Below the pieces are notes generated by a model. The model saw nothing but the letters and a program-made list of their open reading frames with translations. It was not told the DNA's origin and did not search any database. Positions 17,493 through 25,194 of a DNA stretch of 64,000 nucleotides are shown here, one piece after another; within the stretch, counting starts at the first letter, position 1; the number at the start of each line of letters is the position of its first letter. The position numbers and the translations under genes are program-made. The DNA lies in assembly GCF_001499905.1 (NCBI RefSeq), contig NZ_LQIS01000013.1, positions 46,442-110,441 of the forward strand, in the 5' to 3' direction. Source of the stretch: Mycobacterium sp. GA-1285 (lineage in GTDB: Bacteria > Actinomycetota > Actinomycetes > Mycobacteriales > Mycobacteriaceae).

Positions 17493-18221
17493 GCGGCGCA
17501 GCGTCACGCGGTAGGTGTACTGCTCGGGTAGGAAGTGGCTCACCGACAGCTCGACCGGTCGGCCGTCGGCGTCGGAATACAGCCGATCCACCCGCAGCAT
17601 CGGATGACCGGGCTCGCAGCGCACGGCGTCCGCGACGGCACCATCGGCGGGGGCGACCGTGATCGATTGCGCCGCTTCGACGATCGGCGCGCTCAGATAC
17701 GGCTCGAGCAACCCGATCACCGTCTGGGTGCCGACCGCTCCGTCGGCCAGGTCCGGCGAGTCCGACACCGCGGCGGCCACCGTCGGCGCCAGATGCACCG
17801 TCGTCGACACGAACGCCACCCCGGGATCGGCGCCGTGCAACCGGCGGAACACCACGGTGTGGACGATGTCGTCGTCGAGTCGAAGCCTGCTGGCCGCTTC
17901 GACGTCGACGCGCCGTCGCAGCCCTTCGAGCACCTCCATGGTGGTGTCGTCGGACAGGCTCATCAGGTCGTCGATCGAGCCGAACTGGCGCAGGTATCGC
18001 CGCCCGGAGCCGCTGGCGTAGGTGCCGCGGCCGGGTACCCGGTACACCGCCCCCTCGGCCACCAGGTCCTGGAACGCCCGGCGTACCGTCTGCCGTGACA
18101 CCCCATGAGCGGCAACGAGTTCCGACTCGGTCGGCAACCGCACACCGTTGCGGTAGCGGCCGGCCGCGATCTCTTCGCGTAACTGGTCGCGCAGGGTCTG
18201 GTATGCCGGCGCGGACTTCAT
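17484..18221 (-). CDS. GntR-family transcriptional regulator (HutC/UTRA type)
   Basis: A 245-residue regulator. The winged HTH spans residues 1-75 (YQTLRDQLREEIAAGRY, LPTESELVAAHGVSRQTVRRA, VYRVPGRGTYA). A UTRA ligand-binding domain fills about 90-240, ending in the typical MLRVDRLYSDADGRPVELS. HutC-subfamily members bind small effectors and usually control nearby catabolic genes. It follows fadE3 by 3 bases and is almost certainly cotranscribed with it. The palindromes upstream of fadD4 and in the fadE3 divergent region are candidate targets, but nothing in the sequence proves this. Confidence 0.88.
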   Translation of the reverse strand: MKSAPAYQTLRDQLREEIAAGRYRNGVRLPTESELVAAHGVSRQTVRRAFQDLVAEGAVYRVPGRGTYASGSGRRYLRQFGSIDDLMSLSDDTTMEVLEGLRRRVDVEAASRLRLDDDIVHTVVFRRLHGADPGVAFVSTTVHLAPTVAAAVSDSPDLADGAVGTQTVIGLLEPYLSAPIVEAAQSITVAPADGAVADAVRCEPGHPMLRVDRLYSDADGRPVELSVSHFLPEQYTYRVTLRRSG

Positions 18222-18224
18222 CGG

Positions 18225-19373
18225 CTACAGGCCGCCCCGGGCCACCAACTGCGAGGCGATGACGTTGCGCTGGATCTCGTTTGTGCCCTCACCGACGATC
18301 ATCAGCGGCGCGTCGCGGAAATACCGTTCGACGTCGTACTCGGTGGAGTATCCGTACCCGCCGTGGATGCGGACCGCGTTGAGCGCGATCTCCATCGCGA
18401 CCTCGGAGGCGAACAGCTTCGCCATTCCCGCCTCCATATCGCAACGCTCGCCGCTGTCGTAGCGCTCGGCGGCATAGCGCGTCAGCTGGCGGGCGGCGGT
18501 GAGCTTGGTGGCCATGTCGGCCAGGTAGTTGCCGATGGACTGGTGCTTCCAGATCGGTTGGCCGAAACTCTCCCGCTCCTGGGCGTACCGCAGCGCATCC
18601 TCCAACGCGGCCGTCGCCACACCCAACGCCCGCGACGCGACCTGAATACGGCCCGTCTCAAGACCTTTCATCATCTGGGCGAAGCCCTTGCCCGGTTCTC
18701 CGCCGAGGATCGCCGACGCGGGCACACGGCAGTCCTCGAAGGTCACCTCGCACGATTCGACGCCCTTGTACCCGAGCTTGGGCAGATCCCGCGACACCGA
18801 CATCCCCGTCATGCCCTGTTCGACGAGCACCACCGAGATTCCCTTGTGCCGCGGAGTGGCCGTCGGATCGGTCTTGCACAACAGCGCGATAAGTCCGGAC
18901 CGCCGCGCATTGGAGATCCAGGTTTTCGAGCCGTTGATGGTCAGACCGTCGCCTTCGGACGGCAGCGCCGTCGTCGACATGTTCTGCAGATCGGAACCGC
19001 CGCCCGGTTCGGTCAGCGCCATCGTGGCGCGGATCTCGCCCGTCGCCATGGCGGGCAGATAGCGACGCTTCTGCTCCTCGGTGCCGAACAGCACCAGAAG
19101 CTTGGCGACGACGGTGTGCCCGCCCATCGCCCCCGCCAGGCTCATCCAGCCGCGGGACAGCTCCTGGGTCACCTCGACGTAGCAGGGCATCGACACCGGC
19201 GAACCGCCGTACTCCTCCGGGATCGCCAGACCGTAGATGCCGATCTGCTTCATCTGCTCGATCCACGCCTCGGGATATTCGTTGGCGTGTTCGACGTCGC
19301 GCACTCGCGGCCTGACCTCGCGGTCGATGAAGGTCCGCACGGTGGCGACCAGCATCGTCTCTTCCTCGTTCAT
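18225..19373 (-). CDS. fadE3: Acyl-CoA dehydrogenase FadE3
   Basis: A 382-residue flavoprotein that oxidises acyl-CoA to trans-2-enoyl-CoA. Family signatures are present in order: GLAIPEEYGGSP near the start, TMALTEPGGGSD (FAD/substrate), TWISNARRSG, and the C-terminal IHGGYGYSTEYDVERYFRDA followed by IVGEGTNEIQRNVIA, where the catalytic Glu is normally found (GEGT). The ATG at 19373 (MNEEETMLVATVRTF) is preferred over an extended in-frame start that runs into the divergent gene. The orthologue is Rv0215c. It is divergent from the hotdog dehydratase across about 49 bases and heads an operon with the GntR regulator. Confidence 0.92.
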   Translation of the reverse strand: MNEEETMLVATVRTFIDREVRPRVRDVEHANEYPEAWIEQMKQIGIYGLAIPEEYGGSPVSMPCYVEVTQELSRGWMSLAGAMGGHTVVAKLLVLFGTEEQKRRYLPAMATGEIRATMALTEPGGGSDLQNMSTTALPSEGDGLTINGSKTWISNARRSGLIALLCKTDPTATPRHKGISVVLVEQGMTGMSVSRDLPKLGYKGVESCEVTFEDCRVPASAILGGEPGKGFAQMMKGLETGRIQVASRALGVATAALEDALRYAQERESFGQPIWKHQSIGNYLADMATKLTAARQLTRYAAERYDSGERCDMEAGMAKLFASEVAMEIALNAVRIHGGYGYSTEYDVERYFRDAPLMIVGEGTNEIQRNVIASQLVARGGL

Positions 19374-19388
19374 GTACGGCCATATTGA

Positions 19389-19415
19389 CACTTTATGCGG
19401 CCAAATGCCAAAGTG
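19389..19415. promoter_or_regulatory. Inverted repeat in the fadE3 / dehydratase divergent promoter
   Basis: CACTTT (19389-19394) and AAAGTG (19410-19415) flank 15 bases within the short divergent gap. GGCCATAT and GGCCAAAT form a near-direct repeat around it. This is a plausible operator for the neighbouring GntR protein, supported only by position and symmetry. Confidence 0.35.
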
Positions 19416-19422
19416 GGCAGCC

Positions 19423-20397
19423 GTGAGCGGCCCATACTTCGACGACCTGCAGGTCGGGCAGGTCTTCGACACCGCACCGTCGATGACGTTGACCTCGGGT
19501 GCGGCCGCCGTGCATCAGTCGATCGTCGGTGACAGGTTGCGGCTCGCGCTCGACGGCGAGCTGGCCGCGGCGGTCACCGGTGCCACCGCCCCGCTGGCGC
19601 ATCCGGCGTTGGTCTGTGACGTGGCGATCGGCCAGACCACCCTGGTCACCCAGCGGGTGAAGGCCAACCTGTTCTACCGCGGACTGGTCTTTCACCGGTT
19701 CCCGGTCATCGGCGACACCCTGTTCACCCGCACCGAAGTGGTGGGGCTCAAGGAGAACTCGGTCAAGCCGGGGCGGGCGCGCACTGGGCTGGCCGCGTTG
19801 CGGATGACGACCGTGGACGACCTGGGGCGCCTGGTGCTCGATTTCCACCGCTGCGCGATGCTGCCACTGAGTGACGGCGCGGGAGACACCGGCCACCGCG
19901 ACGACCTGTCGACGATCGGAACCGAAAACCCCTCCACGCCCGACCCCACCACCGACTGGGACGCCGACGCCTACCGCGCGAAAGTGCCGGGGGCCCACTT
20001 CGATCCGAACCTCGCGGGGACCGTGCTGCACAGTACTGCCGACGTCGTGACTAGCGCACCCGAGCTGGCGCGGTTGACGCTGAACATCGCTGCGACGCAT
20101 CATGACTGGCGGGTCAACAATCGTCGTCTGGTCTACGGAGGGCACACCATCGGGTTGGCACTCGCCCAGGTGACCCGACTGCTGCCCAACCTCGTGACGG
20201 TCCTCGGCTGGCAGTCCTGCGACCACACCGGGCCGGTGTACGAAGGGGACACGCTCTACAGCGAGGTGCACGTCGAGCGGGCGGAGCCGCTTCCGGGCGG
20301 TCGCGGCGGCGTGCTGACGTTGCGGTCGCTGGTGTACGCGGTCGATGAGCAGGACCGCAGTGTGCTCGATTGGCGCTTCACCGCGCTGCAATTCTGA
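19423..20397 (+). CDS. MaoC-like double-hotdog acyl dehydratase/hydratase (Rv0216 type)
   Basis: A 324-residue protein built of two hotdog domains. The N-terminal half starts GPYFDDLQVGQVFDTAP and the C-terminal half ends with a block including VLGWQSCDHTGPVYEGDTLY. It matches Rv0216, whose crystal structure is a double hotdog of the R-hydratase type, though the exact substrate is unsettled. A GTG at 19423 is taken as the start because the domain begins right after it; an ATG at 19408 would add five residues. It lies divergent to fadE3, consistent with action on enoyl- or 3-hydroxyacyl-CoA. Confidence 0.8.
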   Translation: MSGPYFDDLQVGQVFDTAPSMTLTSGAAAVHQSIVGDRLRLALDGELAAAVTGATAPLAHPALVCDVAIGQTTLVTQRVKANLFYRGLVFHRFPVIGDTLFTRTEVVGLKENSVKPGRARTGLAALRMTTVDDLGRLVLDFHRCAMLPLSDGAGDTGHRDDLSTIGTENPSTPDPTTDWDADAYRAKVPGAHFDPNLAGTVLHSTADVVTSAPELARLTLNIAATHHDWRVNNRRLVYGGHTIGLALAQVTRLLPNLVTVLGWQSCDHTGPVYEGDTLYSEVHVERAEPLPGGRGGVLTLRSLVYAVDEQDRSVLDWRFTALQF

Positions 20398-20449
20398 GCG
20401 GCGCCACCCCCGGCGGTACACGCATGAGAAGTAGGTCGACAATGGGATC

Positions 20450-21568
20450 GTGACGTCGACGGTGTTGACTGTCCCCACGGCCGTGCTCGACCGGGCGCAG
20501 CGGGTCGGCGACGCGTTCGAGACCTTCACCGGCGTCCGCGTCGACGCCGCCGAGTTGATCGGCGGGCGCGCCGCGCTGCTGGGCCTCTCACCGGACGGTC
20601 GAGTGTCGGCCGGCGGAGCGACACAGCTGTTGCCCAGTCGTGACGGCTGGTGCGCCCTGACGCTGTCGAGAGCAGACGACCTCGCCGCCGTTCCCGCGCT
20701 ACTCGGTACCGACGGGGTCGAAGATCCTTGGCGCGCCGTCGGAAAATGGATCGCGCGAAACGACAGCGCCGACGTCACGGAGCGTGCCCGGCTGCTCGGG
20801 TTGCCGGTCGCGGCGCTAGCCGAAACCCCCGCCGAGCCACCGCGGGTGTATCCGTTCGGGGCGGGCACAGCGACGCGCGGCCCCGCGGATCTCCTGGTCG
20901 CCGACCTGTCCTCGATGTGGGCCGGACCGCTGTGCGGACAGCTGCTCTCGTTGGCGGGCGCGACCGTGGTCAAGGTCGAGAGCGCCGCGCGGCCCGACGG
21001 CGCACGCCATGGATCGCCGTCGTTCTTCGACTGGATGAACGCCGGAAAGCTCTCCTACATGGTCGATTTCGATGAACCCGCCGGTCTGCGGGCGCTGCTG
21101 GCCGCCGCTGACGTCGTGATCGAGTCGTCGCGTCCGGCGGCATTGGTTCGCCGGGGGCTCTCCCCGACGGACGTGGCGCCGCGAGACGGTCGGGTGTGGT
21201 TGAGGGTCACCGGCCACGGCACGGACGGAGACCGCGAGAACTGGGTCGCGTTCGGCGACGATGCCGCCGTGTCGGGTGGCCTGGTTTGTGGGGGACCCGA
21301 CGCGCCGGAGTTCTGCGGTGATGCGATCGCCGACCCGCTGACGGGCCTCGAAGCTGCGTTGGCCGTCGCGCAGTCGTTGCGCAGCGGGGGAGGAGAGCTG
21401 ATCGAGTTGTCGATGGCCGCCGTCGCCGCCACCTACGCACAACTGCCGCGTGACAACGAATCACTCTGTGCGGCAACGCCGCAACCATCTGCAGCGGCGC
21501 CGCCGATTGGGGCCCACAACGAGGAAGTGGAGCAGCTGATCGAGCAGCGACGGTTGACGTCTTGCTGA
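20450..21568 (+). CDS. CaiB/BaiF-type (family III) CoA transferase
   Basis: A 372-residue protein. The first 140 residues are divergent. After that comes the family III core: DLSSMWAGPLCGQLLSLAGA, VVKVESAARPDG, WMNAGKLSYMVDF and VWLRVTGHG. Such enzymes move CoA between carboxylic acids. The C-terminal half looks shorter than usual, and the typical RPGFD block is replaced by WVAFGDD, so activity should not be assumed. A GTG at 20450 is the start. Its 3' end overlaps the amidohydrolase gene by 7 bases, suggesting coupled translation. There is no counterpart at this point in M. tuberculosis. Confidence 0.75.
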   Translation: MTSTVLTVPTAVLDRAQRVGDAFETFTGVRVDAAELIGGRAALLGLSPDGRVSAGGATQLLPSRDGWCALTLSRADDLAAVPALLGTDGVEDPWRAVGKWIARNDSADVTERARLLGLPVAALAETPAEPPRVYPFGAGTATRGPADLLVADLSSMWAGPLCGQLLSLAGATVVKVESAARPDGARHGSPSFFDWMNAGKLSYMVDFDEPAGLRALLAAADVVIESSRPAALVRRGLSPTDVAPRDGRVWLRVTGHGTDGDRENWVAFGDDAAVSGGLVCGGPDAPEFCGDAIADPLTGLEAALAVAQSLRSGGGELIELSMAAVAATYAQLPRDNESLCAATPQPSAAAPPIGAHNEEVEQLIEQRRLTSC

Positions 21569-22866
21569 TCCAGCGGGCGACGCTGCTCGACGGCGCTGCC
21601 GTCGACATCCGGGTGGAAGAGAAGATCACTGCGGTCGAGCCTGCGCTGGTTCCGCTTCGTGACGAGCCGATCTACGACGCCGCCGGTCGAACCGTCATAC
21701 CGGGATTACACGATCACCACGTCCATCTACGTTCTGCCGCAGCGGCTTTGCGGTCGGTGCGGGTCGATCCGGCAGAGGTGCGCAACCGGTCGGAACTGGC
21801 CCACACGCTGGCGAACGCGGACGTCGGCGCCGATGGCTGGGTCAGGGCGGTGGGCTATCACGAGGCGGTTGCCGGCCGGCTCGATCGCACCGTACTGGAC
21901 GAGGTGGCGCCCGCTTTTCCGGTACGGGTGCAACATCGCAGCGGTGTGCTGTGGACGCTGAACTCGGCGGGACTGGTCCGAGTGGGAATGGCCGACCACC
22001 CCGACGGGCGGTTGCGCAGCGCCGACCGCTCCTGGTCGGAAACCCTGCAGCGTAACGACACCGGTCTGAACGAGGTGAGTGAGCGACTCAGCGGCCTGGG
22101 CGTCACGGGTGTCACCGATGCCACCCCGGACCTCGAGATCGACGACATCGTCAGGCTTCTGGAGACCCATCGCCGCGGCGAACTGCGCCAGCGCGTGCAC
22201 TACCTCGCCCCCGGTAAGCGGATCCTGCACGATACCGACCTGGACCTCGACGGCCTCACCTCCTGGATCGCCGGACGGCATGGTGAGGGGGCGCCAGTCG
22301 CCGTGCACTGTGTGACCGCAGCGCAAATCGTCGTCACGCTGTCCGCGCTGCAGGCAAGCGGAACGCATCCGGGGGACCGCATCGAGCATGCATCCGTGGT
22401 CCCCGACGACGGCATCGAGTCCCTTGCAGCAAGCGGGGTGACCGTGGTGACGCAACCGAACTTCGTCGCCGAGCGCGGCGACCAGTACCTCGAGGATGTT
22501 CCAGCCGACGAACACCACGAATTGTGGCGCGTCGCTTCGCTGTTGCGGGCGGGGGTGCCGCTTGCGCTGTCGACCGATATGCCGTTCGGCGAGGGTGACC
22601 CGTGGGCCACAATGCGTGCCGCGGTGCGACGCGTGACCGGTAGCGGCGCGGTACTCGGCGCCGACGAACGCATCACGGCACCCGAAGCGCTCGGTATGTT
22701 CCTCGGTACCGGGGATGATCCGTTACGGCGCCGAACCGTCGCGCCCGGGCAGCCGGGCGATCTGGTCGTGCTGGAGCCGTCCCCGGACGACCTGTTCGAG
22801 ACCCTGGCGTCGGACATGGTCGCCGCCACCGTGATCGCTGGCGAGGTGGTGTTCGAGCGCGGGTGA
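21562..22866 (+). CDS. Amidohydrolase family protein (YtcJ/amidohydrolase-3 like)
   Basis: A 434-residue metal-dependent hydrolase. The N-terminal beta-sandwich contains RATLLDG and is followed by the metal-binding GLHDHHVHLRS (about residues 48-58). Later ligands appear in VHCVTAAQ, RIEHASVVPDD and LSTDMPFGEGDPW, and the C-terminal part rejoins the sandwich (APGQPGDLVVLEP). The start is a TTG at 21562 because the family N-terminus begins there and it overlaps the preceding stop. The substrate is unknown; amide, ester or cyclic substrates are all possible. It probably forms a two-gene unit with the CoA transferase and converges on lipW. Confidence 0.78.
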   Translation: MLIQRATLLDGAAVDIRVEEKITAVEPALVPLRDEPIYDAAGRTVIPGLHDHHVHLRSAAAALRSVRVDPAEVRNRSELAHTLANADVGADGWVRAVGYHEAVAGRLDRTVLDEVAPAFPVRVQHRSGVLWTLNSAGLVRVGMADHPDGRLRSADRSWSETLQRNDTGLNEVSERLSGLGVTGVTDATPDLEIDDIVRLLETHRRGELRQRVHYLAPGKRILHDTDLDLDGLTSWIAGRHGEGAPVAVHCVTAAQIVVTLSALQASGTHPGDRIEHASVVPDDGIESLAASGVTVVTQPNFVAERGDQYLEDVPADEHHELWRVASLLRAGVPLALSTDMPFGEGDPWATMRAAVRRVTGSGAVLGADERITAPEALGMFLGTGDDPLRRRTVAPGQPGDLVVLEPSPDDLFETLASDMVAATVIAGEVVFERG

Positions 22867-22867
22867 C

Positions 22868-23770
22868 TCAGGCGGCCGCGGGTGCCAACGCCCGCTGCAA
22901 CATCGCGCACTGCGTGTCGAAGAACTGCTGTGAGACAGAGGCTTTGGGCACGATGCCATCGAATCCGTGGAATGCGCCGTCGACGATCTCGACCTCGCAC
23001 GGCACTCCTGCGGCCTCGAGTCGTTCGGCGTACTCGAGATCCTCGTCGTGGAAGAGATCCAGTGTTCCGACCCCGATCCATGCGGGTGGCAGTCCGCTCA
23101 GGTCGGCCCGGCGAGCGGGCACGGCCACTGCGGGATCGGCGTCGCCGAGATAAGCCGACCAGCCGAACTTGTTACTCGATCTGTTCCACAGTCGAAGCCC
23201 GGGGTTGTCCGGTTCACGGCGGTCCACGGTACGGTCGTCGAGCATCGGATAGACCAGCAGCTGGGCGGCCGGTGCGACCTCGCCGCGGTCCCGCGCCAGC
23301 AGCGCCAACTGGGCCGCCAACCCGCCGCCGGCGCTGGCGCCGCCGACCGCGACGCGGCCCGAGTCCACCGACGGCAACGCCACCAACCACTTCAGCGCCG
23401 AATAGCAATCCTCCAGCGCCGCTGGATACGAGTGTTCGGGTGCCAACCGGTAGTCGACGGAGGCCACCGTGACCCCCAACCGCCGTGCGAACCGGCGGCA
23501 AAGTTCGTTGTCCTGGCCGGGATGGCCGATGAGGTAACCCCCGCCGTGAATCCACAGCAGCGCGGGCCCCCTTCCCGTACCGCCGGGTGGCCGGTACAGC
23601 CACACGTCCACTCCCGACGGGAGGGTCAGCGCCTCGACATCGCGCGGCACCCGGCGCCACATGCGCCGGGTGATCATGCGAACGATCGGCAGCGTCGCGG
23701 GTGTGATCACCTGTTTCGGGGCGAGGCGGGCGGCGCGGCGAAGGTCCGGATGGAAGTCGGTGAACGGCAC
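22868..23770 (-). CDS. lipW: Alpha/beta-hydrolase, hormone-sensitive-lipase family (LipW type)
   Basis: A 300-residue esterase/lipase. The HSL-family oxyanion motif HGGGYLIG is near residue 75, the nucleophile elbow GGASAGGG near 143 and the catalytic Asp region GTLDLFHDE near 240. The catalytic His is in GAFHGFD near 270. No signal peptide is visible. The start is a GTG at 23770. Position corresponds to Rv0217c (lipW) of M. tuberculosis. It converges with the amidohydrolase gene, separated by only one base, and diverges from the ferredoxin gene. Substrates are probably short-chain acyl esters. Confidence 0.85.
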   Translation of the reverse strand: MPFTDFHPDLRRAARLAPKQVITPATLPIVRMITRRMWRRVPRDVEALTLPSGVDVWLYRPPGGTGRGPALLWIHGGGYLIGHPGQDNELCRRFARRLGVTVASVDYRLAPEHSYPAALEDCYSALKWLVALPSVDSGRVAVGGASAGGGLAAQLALLARDRGEVAPAAQLLVYPMLDDRTVDRREPDNPGLRLWNRSSNKFGWSAYLGDADPAVAVPARRADLSGLPPAWIGVGTLDLFHDEDLEYAERLEAAGVPCEVEIVDGAFHGFDGIVPKASVSQQFFDTQCAMLQRALAPAAA

Positions 23771-23863
23771 CCGACAAGTATTACTTCAGACGAGTGTCCC
23801 TGCGTGCGGGAACGTCGACCTGACGCAATCGTCGTTCGTCAGTACGAAGCGTCGAAGCGTCAG

Positions 23864-23918
23864 TTGTTTATACAAGAGTTACTTGTATAAAATACCCCCG
23901 ATGATCGAGGAGGGCGTT
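23864..23918 (+). promoter_or_regulatory. Ferredoxin-gene promoter with perfect AT-rich palindrome
   Basis: TTTATACAAG (23867-23876) and CTTGTATAAA (23882-23891) are perfect 10-bp arms around a 5-base centre. The right arm overlaps a strong -10-like TATAAA (23886-23891), with TTGTTT at 23864-23869 at 16-base spacing as the -35. Bound repressor would block the core promoter. GAGGAGGG at 23907-23914 is the ribosome-binding site for the ATG at 23919. The AT-richness is striking in a roughly two-thirds-GC genome. Confidence 0.65.
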
Positions 23919-24110
23919 ATGCATGTCGTGGTGGACCGCGATCGCTGTGAGGGGAACGCGATCTGTGTGAAGTACGCACCGGCGGTGTTCGAGCTCGATG
24001 ACGACGACTACTCCGTGGTGACCGTCGACCCGATCCCCGCCGACCTGCAGGCGCAGAGCGAGAAGGCCATCGCCGAGTGCCCGCGGGCGGCGTTGTCCAA
24101 AAAGGATTGA
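23919..24110 (+). CDS. Small ferredoxin, likely [3Fe-4S] (P450-type)
   Basis: A 63-residue ferredoxin. The first two cysteines are in DRDRCEGNAICVKYAP, spaced C-x5-C, and the third is in the C-terminal AECPRAAL. Three cysteines with a non-Cys in the usual fourth position fit the single-cluster [3Fe-4S] ferredoxins that give electrons to cytochrome P450s. The fold signature APAVFELDDDDYSVV is also present. No P450 gene lies in the window. The ATG at 23919 follows a strong ribosome-binding site. It leads a three-gene unit with the COG2345 regulator (3-base gap) and a membrane protein. M. tuberculosis has no ferredoxin gene at this position. Confidence 0.88.
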   Translation: MHVVVDRDRCEGNAICVKYAPAVFELDDDDYSVVTVDPIPADLQAQSEKAIAECPRAALSKKD

Positions 24111-24112
24111 GC

Positions 24113-24763
24113 GTGAAGGCAGGGCGCCGCGAAGAGGTGCTGACGGCGTTGCGGTCCGCGGGCAGGCCCATGAGCATCAGCGAGATCGCCGAGCGGTTGT
24201 CGGTTCATCCCAACACCGCCCGATTCCATCTGGAAGCACTGGGCCGAAGCGGACGCGTGGAAACGGTCGAGCCCGAAAGGACAAGACCGGGCCGCCCGCC
24301 TCTGCTGTTCCAGGTGACCGCGGGAATGGATCCCGTAGGTCCGCGTGACTACCGGACGTTGGCAGGTGTGCTCGCGGATGCGCTTGCGCGCCAGCGTGAC
24401 CCGCAAGGTCGGGCGGTCGCAGCGGGCCGCGCGTGGGGGCTCACCGAGACGGTCGCCAGCGGGGACGACGCGGTTTCCGACCGCGGGCAGGCCGTCGACC
24501 GGCTCACCGACCTGCTCGCCGAACTGGGATTCGCTCCCGAACGACGCTCCGCCGACACCGATCTCGATGGAATCGGGTTGCGCAATTGCCCCTTCCTGGA
24601 GCTGGCCGTGAGCCGTCGGGAGGTCATCTGTCCCGTGCATCTCGGCCTCATGCAAGGTGCGCTGGCGGCATGGGACGCTCCGGTCACCGTGGATTCGTTG
24701 ACACCGTTCGCAGAGCCGGGGCTCTGTGTCGCGCATATGACGCCGAGGAGGCGAGCTCAGTGA
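24113..24763 (+). CDS. COG2345-type winged-helix regulator with C-terminal cysteines
   Basis: A 216-residue regulator. The N-terminal wHTH (about residues 5-70) includes MSISEIAERLSVHPNTARFHLEAL and a wing ending GRPPLLF. The C-terminal part has NCPF, then VICPVHLG 14 residues later, then GLCVAH, so three cysteines and two histidines could hold an Fe-S cluster or metal. The same layout is seen in the SufR/COG2345 group, whose members sense Fe-S status. A GTG at 24113 starts 3 bases after the ferredoxin stop, and its own stop overlaps the next start (GTGA). Control of the palindromic promoter upstream is likely but inferred. Confidence 0.8.
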   Translation: MKAGRREEVLTALRSAGRPMSISEIAERLSVHPNTARFHLEALGRSGRVETVEPERTRPGRPPLLFQVTAGMDPVGPRDYRTLAGVLADALARQRDPQGRAVAAGRAWGLTETVASGDDAVSDRGQAVDRLTDLLAELGFAPERRSADTDLDGIGLRNCPFLELAVSRREVICPVHLGLMQGALAAWDAPVTVDSLTPFAEPGLCVAHMTPRRRAQ

Positions 24764-25194
24764 CAGTCGCACATGCGGTTTCGATCGCGGTCACCTTCGT
24801 CTGGCTGGGCATGGTGCTGGCCATCTCGTTCGTCGAGGCCCCGCTGAAGTTCCGGGCCCCGGGGGTGTCCCTGCAGATCGGGCTCGGCATCGGCCGGTTG
24901 GTGTTCCGCGCGCTCAACAGCATCGAAGTGGCGCTGGCGGTGATCCTGGTCATCGCCGTGGCGATTGAGCGGCCGTCACTCGTGGCCGTCGTCGCGGTCG
25001 GCGTCGTCGTCGTGGCGTTGGCCGCTCAACTGGTAGCGGTCCGGCCGGCGCTGAACCGTCGCTCCGACGCGGTACTGGCGGCACCGGCGGGGCAGTCGCC
25101 GCCGGGACGCTCCCGCGCCCACTACGGATATGTCGCGCTCGAGGCGCTCAAAGTCGTCGCGCTGGTAACCGGTGGGATTGCCTTGCTGGCGTGA
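24760..25194 (+). CDS. Four-helix membrane protein of unknown function
   Basis: A 144-residue protein with four hydrophobic segments (about residues 5-25, 45-68, 72-93 and 120-142). The N-terminal motif VEAPLKFRAPGVSL sits just after the first helix. It is recognisable as a conserved actinobacterial membrane family but I cannot give a function. Its start overlaps the regulator stop (GTGA), which ties it to the ferredoxin/regulator unit. The stop is directly next to the stop of the convergent acyl-CoA dehydrogenase gene, with no intervening base. Confidence 0.7.
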   Translation: MTVAHAVSIAVTFVWLGMVLAISFVEAPLKFRAPGVSLQIGLGIGRLVFRALNSIEVALAVILVIAVAIERPSLVAVVAVGVVVVALAAQLVAVRPALNRRSDAVLAAPAGQSPPGRSRAHYGYVALEALKVVALVTGGIALLA

